In this document: one piece after another, positions 49,243 to 60,700 of the stretch
How the letters are laid out: each line of letters opens with the position of its first letter
Position numbering within the stretch: position 1 is the stretch's first letter
From: Picochlorum sp. 'celeri'
Taxonomy: Eukaryota; Chlorophyta; Trebouxiophyceae
Reading direction: 5' to 3'
Assembly: GCA_010909725.1 (NCBI GenBank)
Contig: JAACMV010000020.1
Location: forward strand, 868,001-932,000
Length of the DNA: 64,000 nucleotides
Notes under the pieces: model-generated
The model's input: the letters and a program-made list of their open reading frames with translations, nothing else
The model's database searches: none
What the model was told of the DNA's origin: nothing
Translations under genes and position numbers: made by a program

Positions 49243-51470
49243 TCATGAATGGTACGAGCAAAAGAGTTTCGAACGCGCCTGATTGCATACCGGCCTTTTG
49301 AACCCAGAAGAAGCTGGAAACGTGTTTGTTTTCAAAGGATTGCCAAAGATTTTCTCAAATTCCTTGAGGCACCCCTCAGCCTTTCGTATGAAATCTTTCT
49401 CGTCATGACTAATGCCAACACCTGTTGTATGACTCAGATCGATGAGTCTTTGTGGCCTCAAGTACTGAACCACTGGTTTGGTCCCTTGATGCTCACTCGC
49501 CACCACAAAGTTCATCAAAATATCATCACAATTTTTCTTTTTATCTACCAGATCTCTGAGCTTGGCATATTTCTTCGACCAATACTTTTTGAAATACGTC
49601 GTATGGTCAATGAATGCTGCGCCAGTCAGGATTAGATTATACTTGGATGATGCCATCGTCTCAGGTTCGCCATGGTATGCAGCCTCGGGTACCTCAACGA
49701 GTCTGGGATACCATCCAACGAGACGATGGGGCTCTCGCCTCCAAGCGGCAAATGCTGCTTCAACTGAGCCACACGGTATACGGAGATCATCATCTAATAT
49801 CAACACTGCTCGAGTGCCAATGTGGGCATCTGGCCTGTATCTATTGTTCATTGAACCCTTGTGCTCTACTCGAATACTGACAGGTGGTTTTCTACTATGT
49901 GTCTGCAAATGACGTATGCCATCAACTCCGTCTCCATTCCACACGATTATAATGGACCCCACTGATGGGCATTGACTATAGTACTGAATAAAACCATCCA
50001 AGAGTGATGCTCTTTTTGAGTATGACATGGTCATCAACGTAAATTGACTGAACTTGCCAGCGATTGCAATAGGCCTCGATTCCTTGTAGAATGGCTGATG
50101 CAGTCTTGAATAATACAGTACATATTTGAGTAGTAGAGCAATACACAGTAGGGCAGCGACTCCACCAAGTACAAGGAGAGGATGAAATTTTGACATCTTG
50201 CTCCAAGCCAGTCCTACTCTGGTATTCGTTTTATTCTTCTTCAGATTCGCTTTTGTCCCACTCGATATATAGCTTGCAATGACAATTGCACCACAGCATG
50301 CCAGTGCAATATAATATGCTAGACAAAGATACTCCAAGCTTTGCAGCAGATATAATTTTAAATGCATGGCATAATCTGGCCTCTTTCTACTGGATCCAAC
50401 CATCATGACTTTCCCCGAAGGAAGTCGTGCGATAGATGCATACCTCAGCACCTCTCCCTTTGGACCAGACAGCCTTGCAAAAACATTTCCCCCACTCTTC
50501 TCATTGACATCCCTCTCAGAATACACCAATTTCTTGGAATCTCGAATTCTATGAAGATACATTCGTCTCAATTTGAGGCCAGAACATTCTCCCCAGGCGC
50601 TGCATGTAGCCACAATCCGATATGAATGCGTTCTATTGTGAATATACATATCCCCACCATCAGCCACAGGCTGCATTTGCGATGGAGGCCTGGCCACCTT
50701 GACCCTTTTCCAACCCACCATCGCAGTTTTCTTCGAAAAGAAGACAGATATATCCGATATTTCGTCAGATTGCTGCTCCCAAGAAAAGCCTGGACCCTTG
50801 GTCGCGAGCAACATCCATTGTTTCCATGCTGGGTGCCAAGTCACCCGGGCATGCTGAAACCCTGCAAGGACCCCTTGTATCTTCTTCCCTTCCTTCAGGC
50901 TCGATGGAAACTCTCGAAACTCATACACAGTTATCTTTCCATTCTCTGAAACAGTCAAATACTCGGTCTCATGGCTCTGAAACAAAGACAATCGTGACGA
51001 CGTCATTGCACCAGAGATTGGCTCCAAACTCTCAGCTCGCCCAATGTACTCCCATGAGTGCCCTTCATTAGTACTCTTTGCCACTCCAACGTCACATCCC
51101 ATCCTCTTACAAGAACAAACCTTGAACAGGATGTACAAAACGCCCTTGTGCACATGCAGAGAGGGTGAACTCAGATACCCATCCACTGAACCAACACTGT
51201 TCTTGAACAGCATTGGGTTTGCAATGGGCCATACACCCCCGGCCTCCCACCCAACAGCATCAATGGATTTTAAATGACGTATATCATCACCATAAAACAG
51301 ATAAAAGTCCTCATCCTGCGACAGAGTCAATAAAGTGAAGGAAGAACAAAGCATGGAATTATGCGAGTAATTTCACCAACCTTGGACAAACAGACGTGTC
51401 TACGCTCTGATGAGAATATGTAATACGTTGTAATGCATATTATACCCAGGGCAAACAGCCACAACCTCAT
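49243..51470 (-). CDS. GINT1-like GT64 glycosyltransferase with N-terminal propeller
   Basis: GINT1 in plants adds N-acetylglucosamine or related sugars to inositol phosphorylceramides. Exons are 51381-51470 (30 aa including a TM anchor, FALGIICITTYYIF) and 49243-51315 (total 720 aa); the 65-nt intron has donor GTTGGT and joins in phase 0 at DEDFYLFYG. Residues 30-380 form a GH43-like beta-propeller (VWPIANPML, GDVGVAKSTNEGHSWEYIG is split by Cys). Two TM segments lie mid-protein (LEYLCLAYYIALACCGAIVIAS and LLVLGGVAALLCIALLL). GT64 follows with LILDDDLRIPC (DDD metal site), FIDHTTY and KNCDDILMNFVV. The paired mid-protein membrane segments are unusual. Assignment is by architecture and motifs. 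Confidence 0.75.
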
Positions 51471-51612
51471 AATGCCGGGTAATTTCTTTGAACTGCCTCA
51501 GGTACTCTAGGCCAGGAGGAGTTTCAAAAGCCACACGTATCTATTAAAAGACACAATCTTCATTGGTATTTCATACATACTTTTATGCCGATGAAATAAT
51601 AAACAAGAATTA

Positions 51613-52938
51613 TTATTCATGTGAATAGTGCGCTGCCCTTCCATCTTGACCCTTGACAATCACAGAGGCTTCCTTCTCCTCACCTCCAGCACATGGGGCC
51701 TCGACTCCTGTCCATGTCCGACTGTGGACAAGATAATCTGCAGAGCTTTGGATTGCTACCTTTCTACCATACTGGGAGGGCTCTGTGATCTGGAGGGCCT
51801 GTTGAGCCTGTACTGCTAGGGTTTGGCAGGGGCCTTTTGGATCCATTGCATGCTGTTCTGGTGAGGGGAATACGTCTATATCCAGTCTGTACGCATGTTG
51901 TTCCCATTCTAAATCGTCCGAAAAAGCAATCTTGGCTTCATGAGGCGTAATAATGGGAGCATAATACTCTTTTGAGTCCAGGATTTGACCCTGAGGGTCT
52001 GCTACCAAGACAAAAATCTCAATCTCTGGAAAGTTTGCTAATTTTGCTGGATTGGGTTTTCCCATCAGGAGTGTGTATGTTTTCTTCCCAGATTTCTCCG
52101 CAGCTAATCGAATAGAATTTATTGAATGCTTGTATCCTTCTGCCCCGAGAGTACCGACCAGTATCCCCACGATGCTTGCCTCTCGTGCCTTTTCCACTAG
52201 AAAATATCTCCTCCGAAGCACCTGCATCACATCTTTGGGCAGCCCTGTTTCTACAATACTCGACGCGGGATCGATCGATATCCAGGGAAACGCATTATAC
52301 GTCATCATAAGATGTCGTTTAGATGGTGCATCAGGTGCCCCGAACCACACCAGCACAGTATCATCCGACACCTCCTCCTCAGGCATGTGATACCCAGCAA
52401 CTGTGGCCTCTCGTCTGCAACAAGCTTCTCCCTCACTACGAAGTGTAGGAAATACTATAGTAGTAGTAGTATCCGACCGAAGACATCGAGACACCTCTTC
52501 CTGCACCGTACCCATACAATGGGAATAGACCTGATCAATACAGCACATCACTCTGCTCCTGCCAGTCTCCTCCAGGGCATCACGGATTCTCTGCATCATT
52601 TCTACATCTTCGATTTTATAATCATTCTGCCTTGGAAATACATAAAATGCTGGCACCCGTGACACAGGAGTCAAAGAAGCCCTCCCATAATGAATCACAC
52701 AGTCTGCCTGAATATGGGACGATGCCACCTCATCCACACTCAGGCTATTGTAGGTTGTATCAGCCAATAGGTACATAGTAACATCATGACCCCTTTCCCT
52801 GCAATACTGCTGAATTCGACTGGATATCTCTGGTGCCAGTCGAAGCAAACTATCCGGAAACTGAGATGCAATGCATGTATAATTATTCCCACAGATGTAG
52901 TCTACTGTGTCATTAATTCTATACTCTTCTTCCTCCAT
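51613..52938 (-). CDS. DPH2: DPH2, diphthamide biosynthesis protein 2
   Basis: DPH1-DPH2 make the first step of diphthamide on EF2, using a 4Fe-4S radical chemistry. The 441-residue single exon has the family's opening INDTVDYICGNNYTCIASQFPDSLL, then YLLADTTYNSLSVDEVAS and IHYGRASLTP, in which the residue that is Cys in many DPH1/DPH2 proteins is Ser. It continues with LVWFGAPDAPSKRH, LRRRYFLVEKAREASIVGILVGTLG and FVLVADPQGQILDSKEYYAPIITPHE. Gln and Gly-rich tail. An (AGT)n-like run near 52459 encodes Thr residues. DPH2 is the non-catalytic partner, so loss of a Cys need not abolish function. Confidence 0.85.
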   Translation of the reverse strand: MEEEEYRINDTVDYICGNNYTCIASQFPDSLLRLAPEISSRIQQYCRERGHDVTMYLLADTTYNSLSVDEVASSHIQADCVIHYGRASLTPVSRVPAFYVFPRQNDYKIEDVEMMQRIRDALEETGRSRVMCCIDQVYSHCMGTVQEEVSRCLRSDTTTTIVFPTLRSEGEACCRREATVAGYHMPEEEVSDDTVLVWFGAPDAPSKRHLMMTYNAFPWISIDPASSIVETGLPKDVMQVLRRRYFLVEKAREASIVGILVGTLGAEGYKHSINSIRLAAEKSGKKTYTLLMGKPNPAKLANFPEIEIFVLVADPQGQILDSKEYYAPIITPHEAKIAFSDDLEWEQHAYRLDIDVFPSPEQHAMDPKGPCQTLAVQAQQALQITEPSQYGRKVAIQSSADYLVHSRTWTGVEAPCAGGEEKEASVIVKGQDGRAAHYSHE

Positions 52939-53142
52939 TAGTATGACGATGAATGTATTTGTTTATTTTACCTCTATATAGACTGTAGCCATGGCTGTAT
53001 TCTGTTGTGGATACAGTTATTCAAAAAGAAGAAGAATTCGACGACGAAAAAGTTCCTTCAATAAACAATAAAATAGAACTGGCCATGGCTCCTCCCCATT
53101 GGACAGCCGGCAGAGCACCCCCGGACGATCGCCGGGCTCCAG

Positions 53143-54501
53143 GTGGTGAGCGAAGCAACAATCCTAGGTTTCCAGGTCCAGGCACATACAGGCGCATTTG
53201 CCATCGACTGGGACACTCGAGTCGCCAAACTGAAAACAGCCATTCGAAAAGTTAGAGCAAGACATTTATCACCATTTAGCAAATTTAGAATTGTCTCGAC
53301 ATACCTGCTTCCTAAAGATTTATACTATGCAGAAGTTGTGAAGCCCACTCCAGCACAAGTAAAGGAAGTCTGGACAGCCATACGCCAACTCCTCCAGAGC
53401 AATTTTTGGAGAAGCACAGCTTTTGCAGCCAATCCAAAAGAAGGAGGCCTTGGCTGTTTACCCCTTCAAGCCCACCTCTCTGCGCGTGATTTGAAGTGGT
53501 ATATTCTTTTATTCACAGCTGGCGCCGAGAAAGCATGGGTTCAATTAGCGTGGAATATCTTTTTGAAGATGCAGGATGGTCAGCATACAGGGATACCTGC
53601 CTGTTTGCCCATCCACCTTCTACAGAGAGGCATCCAGGCTGTTCCCAATTTTGAGCTACCGCCCACAGTTTACCATCACGAGCCTGCTTATTTACGGTAC
53701 GAGCCACCTACCCTATTATTTACATCTAGCATATATGCATACCATCTCGCAGATCTCCAGAGGGCCATTCTCCAGAATCAGGAGACAGGAACATATGTCA
53801 TGAATGGCCTTCAAGGCGAACTAGGATGGCAGATACACCCTAAATGCACTATGACATTAGATACATATAGCGTGAAGCAAGGGACTAGCTTGTTCACACG
53901 AGTAGATAGACAGCACCGACGCAGACGCCTCCGGAGCTGGCTTGAGATCATAGCGAGTGTGCCTAGACCACTCCACAGAATATTCAAGCCTTTGCAACAG
54001 CTTCAGCTCCCATATATCTATAAACTCCCTTTCTGGGAGATCCTCATGGATACTCAGGTGAATGCTCAGAAGACGCAGAAAGAAAAAGCATGTGTTTGTG
54101 GCCACTCAAATGCCACACCAGGTAGAAACCATTATTATACCACAGAATGCAGCATTGCTTGTAGCCTATATCAGCACCTTGCCACAGGTCTTGACATTCC
54201 AATCACCCAGGTGTTGCACTCCATTTGGACCAACCAGCCTCCATCACATCTTCCATACCCCTCGGACACTTGGGGTCTCATCGTGGTGGCGTGCAGTTAT
54301 AGCTTGGATGATATTCGACGACAGATCTTCAAGGCCTCGGCAGACACTACATCTGCCCAGTTTATTGACACCCTCATCAGCACATTCAATGAGGTATTAG
54401 ATGCTTATAAAGATAGCCTTTCTCCCGGGTCGGCAGCTCAGACATGTCTCCCCATCATTCGTTGGCGAGATGCTGAGCACCGCTGGGAACTTGCCAGGTA
54501 G
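53143..54501 (+). mobile_element. 5'-truncated LINE (non-LTR) retrotransposon, reverse transcriptase C-terminal remnant
   Basis: A 452-residue open frame lacks the upstream reverse transcriptase palm but resembles the C-terminal half of LINE ORF2. It has the post-RT region AILGFQVQAH-like strand, KLKTAIRKVRARHLSPFSKFRIVSTYLLPKDLYYAEV, and WRSTAFAANPKEGGLGCLPLQAHLSARDLKW. Downstream is a Cys/His cluster (CVCGHSN...HYYTTEC) typical of LINE C-termini. The GC-rich onset at about 53090 contrasts with AT-rich flank. The frame is intact to the stop at 54499-54501, so insertion may be recent, but the 5' truncation leaves it non-autonomous. No target-site duplication was identified by eye. Confidence 0.75.
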
Positions 54502-55019
54502 TTTGTGCCTCCTGTAGTTCTTCTCACCTCTTGCACTAGCTTTTTTTCCCCTATTTCGGTTGCCTCAGACCTCAGTTTTTATTATTGGATAGCTACTTCT
54601 CGCTGGAAACTTGTGTTTTTATGGTACTCTGGATCAAGGTCGTTTATGACAGTTTTACCTGCTAGAGTTACTCTGACACTGGTCTCCTCCCTGTATTAGT
54701 GGGTTGATAACAGGTGGAGTCGTATCTCGAGTTGAATCAATAGCGTAGATTTCTTTGCCACGGCATTTGTTTTCTCTGTTTTCTTATTTTTTTTCCTTCT
54801 TCGCCAATGATGTCTGGAGTGGGGCCTCCGACGGACGAATTCCTCCGTCGACCGGGAACTCCCAGGCTGGTGCTGTAACCCACACTAATTAATTGGCTTT
54901 TATGAGTTCTAGTACATGAATCGATGGGGGTGTAATTTAAAAATACATGAAGAATAGGTATTAGTAATAGAATAATAATTGAATAGACGATGGATCGATA
55001 ATTTCCTACCCGCATTGAC
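54502..55019. other. Intergenic segment, probable LINE 3' region
   Basis: About 520 nt. The stretch 54770-54890 holds pyrimidine-rich DNA then an inverted repeat CGACGGA (54829-54835) and TCCGTCG (54844-54850) with an 8-nt spacer. It may be the 3' stem-loop used by LINE reverse transcription. The element's 3' end is not defined. The remainder is AT-rich and leads into the next gene. Confidence 0.4.
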
Positions 55020-56042
55020 ATGTCACAGATTTCTAAAACTCTGTATAGGTTGCTTTTGCGCCATGGTCGGGATATGACACGCCGATCGCTCGAATTTCAG
55101 TTTACGAAACCAATGGATAAGGAGGCATGGTTGACAAAAGGGGGTGCTCCGTCCTGGGTGTCACCAGAGCCTCTGTACTCTACTGAAGCCATCCAAGATG
55201 GCCTGCCTTGGGTTGATCCCGAGCGACTACAGTATGGCAAGGTGACTGGGGAGACTGTTATATCGTGTGTGAGAGAGTATTTTAGAAGACCCTTGGGGGA
55301 TGATGAAACTGTTGATGGAAGGATTGATAGAGCTTTTCAAGCTATTCGAGCACTGGAGGAGCAGCTGTACTATGCAAGGAGTGGTAGCTCCTCGTGCACT
55401 GATGGCGTCCGAGTGGACGTGACGACATGTTTTGTAGGATCACAGAAAGAGCTGGACGTCATGTATGACGAAGAGGAGGATGGTCCTCCCAAGTATTACT
55501 ATTCATATCGAATTAGGGTTACAAACCTAGGGTGCGTTGGATTTGACATGGCCTTGTGTCACTCAATACTACATATGTACCTATATACTATGCTTCGATG
55601 ATTACCAAAGAGATTTGTTTTCAAACTAGATCACGCTGCCATTCATAGCAATATTTGCATAGCAATATAGGCATGTGATGTGAAGACAACTGACGCAATC
55701 CTGAGAGGCACATGAATGCTTTTTCCATCCTAGCCGTGCATGGCTTCCTTGGCAAACTAAACGTTACCTCATCACCTATACTGCAGGAAAGAACCCGTAC
55801 AGCTACTCTCTCGGCATTGGAAACTCTATGACAAGGATGGAAAATTGCAAATGGAGGTTGCCAAGGGAGCCAAAGGTGTTCTGGGTCAAACGCCAATCAT
55901 CAAGGCCAACACATGCTTTTCATATTACAGCGGCACAGACACAGAAACCAGAGGAGCCACCATGGAAGGCAGTTTCGGACTCGTGAGAGGGGACCAGGCA
56001 TTCGAAGCTCCTGTTGCATTATTCAAATTCCTTGATAGATGA
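55020..56042 (+). CDS. LYR-motif / ApaG-domain fusion protein
   Basis: Exons are 55020-55531 and 55787-56042 (255 aa). The 255-nt intron has donor GTGCGT and acceptor CTGCAG; splicing gives VTNLGKEPVQLLSRHW, the ApaG core. The N-terminus starts with SKTLYRLLLRHGRDM, an LYR motif of the mitochondrial acyl-carrier-protein-binding type, with the matching helix VISCVREYFRRPLGDDE and IRALEEQL. The ApaG domain (about residues 130-255) shows YSYRIRVTNL, GQTPIIKANTCFSYYSG and MEGSFGLV. ApaG folds are FBXO3-like or CoA-like binding domains of unknown function in eukaryotes. LYR proteins commonly assist Fe-S or respiratory assembly, so an organelle role is plausible. Convergent with IMP3, 11 nt apart. 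Confidence 0.7.
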
Positions 56043-56053
56043 CATGATTGTCT

Positions 56054-56663
56054 CTATTCCAAAAGATCAAAATCGTCCAATTTATCATTATATTTCAGTA
56101 CTTTCCTCTTAATCTTTGATGTATCAACCCATGTCACAAAGTCCTCCATAGACCGCGTCACCAAGTAGGCAGAATCTGTCACTGTATCAGGACCCACCCG
56201 CACATGTCCCTGTTCTATAAACGTCACTGCCTCCCTCAGAGTCTCCGCCATCTTCAGCCTCACCATCACAACTGCTAAACGACGACGACAAAAAGAAGCA
56301 GTAGATAACTTCTCAAGCTGCACCAGACTCTTCTTCGTCGAAATAACCCCCATATCATACAACTTGTCCAGTATTTTATCAGTGAGGTCTATTCGAGTCG
56401 CATCCGTCGCATCCAACTTTTTCAGCGTACTAACAATGGCAGTCACCATCCCACAGATATGATTGTACTTTTTATAGTCATCTCTGTTGGTAATATGATA
56501 CCGCCGCATCACCTGAATCTCTCTCAGGTTCCCTTCATTTTTGTAATGCAAAAAACTGCACAAAGAACACAGTCAATCGCCGATATTGCATTCCCCAGTA
56601 CATGAATACAACATACTTTACTTTCTTGAGCAATTTCTGCTCATGATGCTTCAATTGCCTCAT
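56054..56663 (-). CDS. IMP3: IMP3, U3 snoRNP protein
   Basis: IMP3 helps base-pair U3 snoRNA with pre-rRNA in the SSU processome. Exons are 56617-56663 and 56054-56555 (182 aa). The 61-nt intron (GTATGT...GTGCAG) joins MRQLKHHEQKLLKKV to the second exon FLHYKNEGN. The S4-like region is strongly conserved: VMRRYHITNRDDYKKYNHICG, SFCRRRLAVVMVRLKMA, FIEQGHVRVGPDTV and ITRSMEDFVTWVDTSKIKR-type end. Length equals the family norm (about 184). Convergent with the LYR-ApaG gene with stops 11 nt apart. Confidence 0.92.
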
Positions 56664-56771
56664 ATCAGAGGATTTGGAATTCTACAATTTGCATGCAACG
56701 AGTTCACAGACAAACTCTTCTTCTACGGGTATTATTCACAGTTTTACAATATTAATAAAGTTGAATTCCTT

Positions 56772-57710
56772 TTATTCATCCAGACGTCTGAGCAAATACT
56801 CCACCTCCACATCCTTGGTCAATGGCATGACCCATGTATCATACAAGTCCCCAACGGCATCTGGGTCTAAGCGAAGCATTTGCTCATCTGTATTCAAATC
56901 TCTACCAAAGATGGATGTCTTCATTTTAACCCTGTCGATGACTTTGAGCTCAACAGCCCTATCCGTCAGAAGCTCCATAATGGCATCTGCATCTCTCTTT
57001 CGAATAAGGTCAGAGTACTCTTCTGTCTGCTGCAAAAATTTAGACTCTGCCACGAATTTACCGTAATGGATCCTACGAGACAGAGCTTGAAGAATCATGA
57101 CATCATACATGGCACTCGATCCATAGTTACCATCGTCTCCTGGAGCAGCAATGCCTGGCAGTAAGTGCTCTTTGTACATGGTCATGATCCTATCATTGAC
57201 ATTCACTGATGCAGCAGGTGTCCACAGAACGTTTGGGTATACCAGAGGAGGGAGTATCAGAGGCGGCAAGTATTCTGGGAAAAACGCATTCTCGTCTGGA
57301 TTTGTGTAACGGCGAATCTTTCCGTGAACATGCTCTGTTTCCAGCAAGAGATACTCCAGCAGGGATAGCTGCCGTCCATCTCTCGTATACATTGGTATTT
57401 CTCCTGGATGGTAGACAGGATCATTCAAAGCAAACTGGCTGCGCTCGACCAAACCGAAAATGATTGTATCTTCCATGAGAATGAGAGAACGTCTGATATT
57501 TGAAAGAGACAGGCTGTCAGAAGAATCCTTCAAGGAACTGCGTGTAATCACCTGATTCCGAGTGTACATCGGGGATGTGTACCTTCTATATCTTTGAAAA
57601 TGCCGTGCAGATCCCCGAATCTCCTTCGAATTGGCTTGAACCTGCCACGTCGCCCATGGCATTGATTGCCCATGCACCAAAGGCATGCTGTTACGCTGTA
57701 GATGGTGCAT
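56772..57710 (-). CDS. Chorismate mutase (eukaryotic AroQ type), likely plastid
   Basis: Chorismate to prephenate, the branch to Phe and Tyr. The 312-residue single exon has a 70-residue N-terminal extension rich in Arg, Ser and Gln that fits plastid targeting. The AroQ helical fold follows: LSLSNIRRSLILMEDTIIFG, LLLETEHVHGKIRRYTNPDE, FFPEYLPPLILPPLVYP, and GNYGSSAMYDVMILQALSRR with HYGKFVAESKFL. All conserved active-site Arg/Lys/Glu positions appear intact. Only 28 nt lie between its ATG and the upstream RPOT stop on the same strand. Confidence 0.9.
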   Translation of the reverse strand: MHHLQRNSMPLVHGQSMPWATWQVQANSKEIRGSARHFQRYRRYTSPMYTRNQVITRSSLKDSSDSLSLSNIRRSLILMEDTIIFGLVERSQFALNDPVYHPGEIPMYTRDGRQLSLLEYLLLETEHVHGKIRRYTNPDENAFFPEYLPPLILPPLVYPNVLWTPAASVNVNDRIMTMYKEHLLPGIAAPGDDGNYGSSAMYDVMILQALSRRIHYGKFVAESKFLQQTEEYSDLIRKRDADAIMELLTDRAVELKVIDRVKMKTSIFGRDLNTDEQMLRLDPDAVGDLYDTWVMPLTKDVEVEYLLRRLDE

Positions 57711-57738
57711 TAAAGTGTTAATAATAAATAATTGTACA

Positions 57739-60700
57739 CTAACTGAAGAAGTACTGAGCGGATTTTATGTCCTCAAGATCCAGATCACCGCGTGGAGGCA
57801 ATGGCGGGAAGACGATATCTGGATGCTCTGTCTGCAATTCCTCCAACAATGTCTCCAAGAGTGGCTGCGAGTGGAGGTCGATGAACTTGGAGCGGAGAAT
57901 GTAATTCATCTGATCTACATGCCCAGCATGGGTCCAGAATGAGTCATGGACGCCAGCAAAGTCTAAGCCTTGTTCTCTACAGGCGACAGCAGTCATCATC
58001 ATGTGTGATGAGTCAATGGAGTGGATGTAGTTTGGTGGGAAGGCTGTTCTCTGCCTCTGCTTCATCACTGGTTTGGTATCGTGTTCTGTTGCAAGGACGA
58101 GACGCTGTAGTACTGTCCTCACATGCTGCTGTGTTTTCCTGCGATAGGGTTGGACCACAGGGAGACCCAGGGGAGTTGTCCAGGTGACAACCCGGCCTTC
58201 TTTGGCAATCAATCGTGCACATTCTGAGAGCCATTGCATAATGTGCTTGGCGCTCTGGAACATCTCGTGCAGACAATCGAGAGTCACCCTGGCAGAATAG
58301 CATGATACCTTGTACATGGCATGATTGTCCTCAAATCCTCTTTCCTTGAGTCTGTTCCCTATCTGGGCCCGTGCCCCAACAAATGTCACACCGTACACGC
58401 TCGTCATCACCGTCTGTTTGACCAGTTTCCTGTCGATTTCCGTAGATTTCAGTAGCGTCTGGGCTTCCGGAACTCCAGATGCTGCATCTGCCTCCACTCG
58501 TTTGGCAACAAGCCTGCTAATTTCACTGTACACATCTTGGGGGCGATCTACTGGGCACAAATTCACAGCCCAGCCTCCAGACAAGTCTCTTCCTAAAGCG
58601 GCATAATGTTGAAGTCCGTTGCAAGACCCATCCTGGTGGACTGGCAATCGCGATCTATAACTTGCTGGATCTCCACATGAGAGCGCCCTGTAGATGTCAA
58701 AGCATGTGGCCAAGAATTGGAAAGGAGCTTCTGCTTTGTACCATACCGCAGCACCTCCCCCTTTTGTGTGTGGATTTTCATTCGATTTGAGAAGGTGTAT
58801 AATTGCTGAGCCAGCAGTGGATGCGTCTTCATTTAATTGAATACCAAGGTGATCTTCCAAGTCGGACAAACTCCCATCATACGCAAATGGGTCTGTCGCA
58901 TTATCAATGATTGAGCCAATATGTTCTTCTACCCACTTGACTCTGCCGTCCAGAGAAAGTTTGTCGATTCCCTTGCCCCATAAATTTGCTGCTTGGATGT
59001 ATAGCCATCGTAGGCCATTGGGACCCAGTGGCCTCTCCTCAGCAAATTGGAGCAGGCCTCTGCACATATCCGAGCCCAAATGATTCAAATGAGGGTGCAT
59101 AGGGTATGCTCGTCCTCGGAAATCCACATTGTGAGGAAAATAAAACCTCTCTTCATGAGAGAATTCTCGTGCTATTGCCAATTTGTATTCCATATCACAC
59201 CGTAAGGAGTGCAATTCGTTATTCTTTTTCTTGGCTCTCTGAGCATTATAGTAACTGGCGCTCACATCAGCCTTTGGAATGCTGAAAATGTACATTGGCC
59301 CCTTCTCATTGATTCTACGTATCCGATAACCAGGTTTAAGAATAGGAGGTTCCACAACGTCTGCTCGTGCTGGGATTTCACATATTCCCCCACCCCAAGC
59401 CCATATGGCTTCGACAACCTTGTAGACATCCTGATTGATGGACCACGCAGTCTCCCCCAAAGCATTTAATGACTCATACACGGGTGAAAGCCCATCGCTG
59501 ATGCCTTCAATCATTGATTTATCTGCCTCCTCAAGCCTCTGTCGCTGCGCTGCCGACCCTCTGACTCTCATAACTGAGGTTCGCAATGTCAAATGACCGC
59601 CTAGATTTCTTCTCTGCCATGGTACTGGAGGCACAACCATTGGCAAAAACTGAGGCATGAAAGCCTCTGTCATGTGGTGGGGTTTGATACGTTTCATCAC
59701 TTCTTGATCAGCCATTAAAAGACCATACCGTTTCCACACCCCCTTGAGCTTTGGATCTGGACCTTGTTCAAGCTTGTGCCAAAATGCAGGTACGCTTTCA
59801 AGTCTTCCATCACGCCAGGAATCAATTTTGCAAGACTCTGTGAGGAGTTTGATAAGTATGACTCCTACTTTTGCCTGCATTTCTGGCCTCCATTCAATGG
59901 AATCTGGTGCATCTGCCAATAAACGCTTTGCTCTCTGAGACATCACACGCATCTCTTGCTGAGATGATGCCTCCTTCTGAAATTGCTTTGTGAGCTTTTG
60001 CACTCGCATCTCAACCGAAACATCCTTAAACCAATCCAAATGATCCAAAGGCAGCATTTCACCAAGATCTCGCAACCTACTCCCAACATCCAACCACTGT
60101 TTCCACTCTTGACTAGTCAAATCACCTTGTTCCTCGTATGCTGCCCTCAAAGCCCTCCCTTCGTCATAGATATTCCTAATCTCTTTTACCCTCATATTTC
60201 GTTCATGAATCTCTGCTTCTAATCTGTCAATATGATGCTGTGCCTCCACGGCCTTACCTATTGCTGTTGAAAGTTTTGTCATCCTCGTAGCTCCTGGCCG
60301 AGCCCCAACAGCATCGCCCTCATTCTCTGGAGACATGAAACAATTCATGGCCGCATGCATCGTTATCACAGCCAATTGCTCTGGATCCAACTGTAAAAGA
60401 TATGGGCCATACACAGAACGATCAATTCCTGGGCTCCCATTTGCAATTTTATACTGCTCCTCCTGAATTGCTTGCGCTAACGGCTTGAACCAGTTCACAA
60501 GCAACTTTCTGGCCGGCGGTAAAGTTGCAGCAGCGCCTCTCTTCATCGCTGCCTCTGCTTCGCGCTTGTATCGCGCTATCGCAGCATCCACAGCCCTAGT
60601 CTCCAATGTTATCTGACGCTGCCAATTCTTTTGTAGCCTCCTCCCTTTGGGCGTCCCATCCATGAGAGACTGATGATATTGAATCGCAGCCAACGACCTT

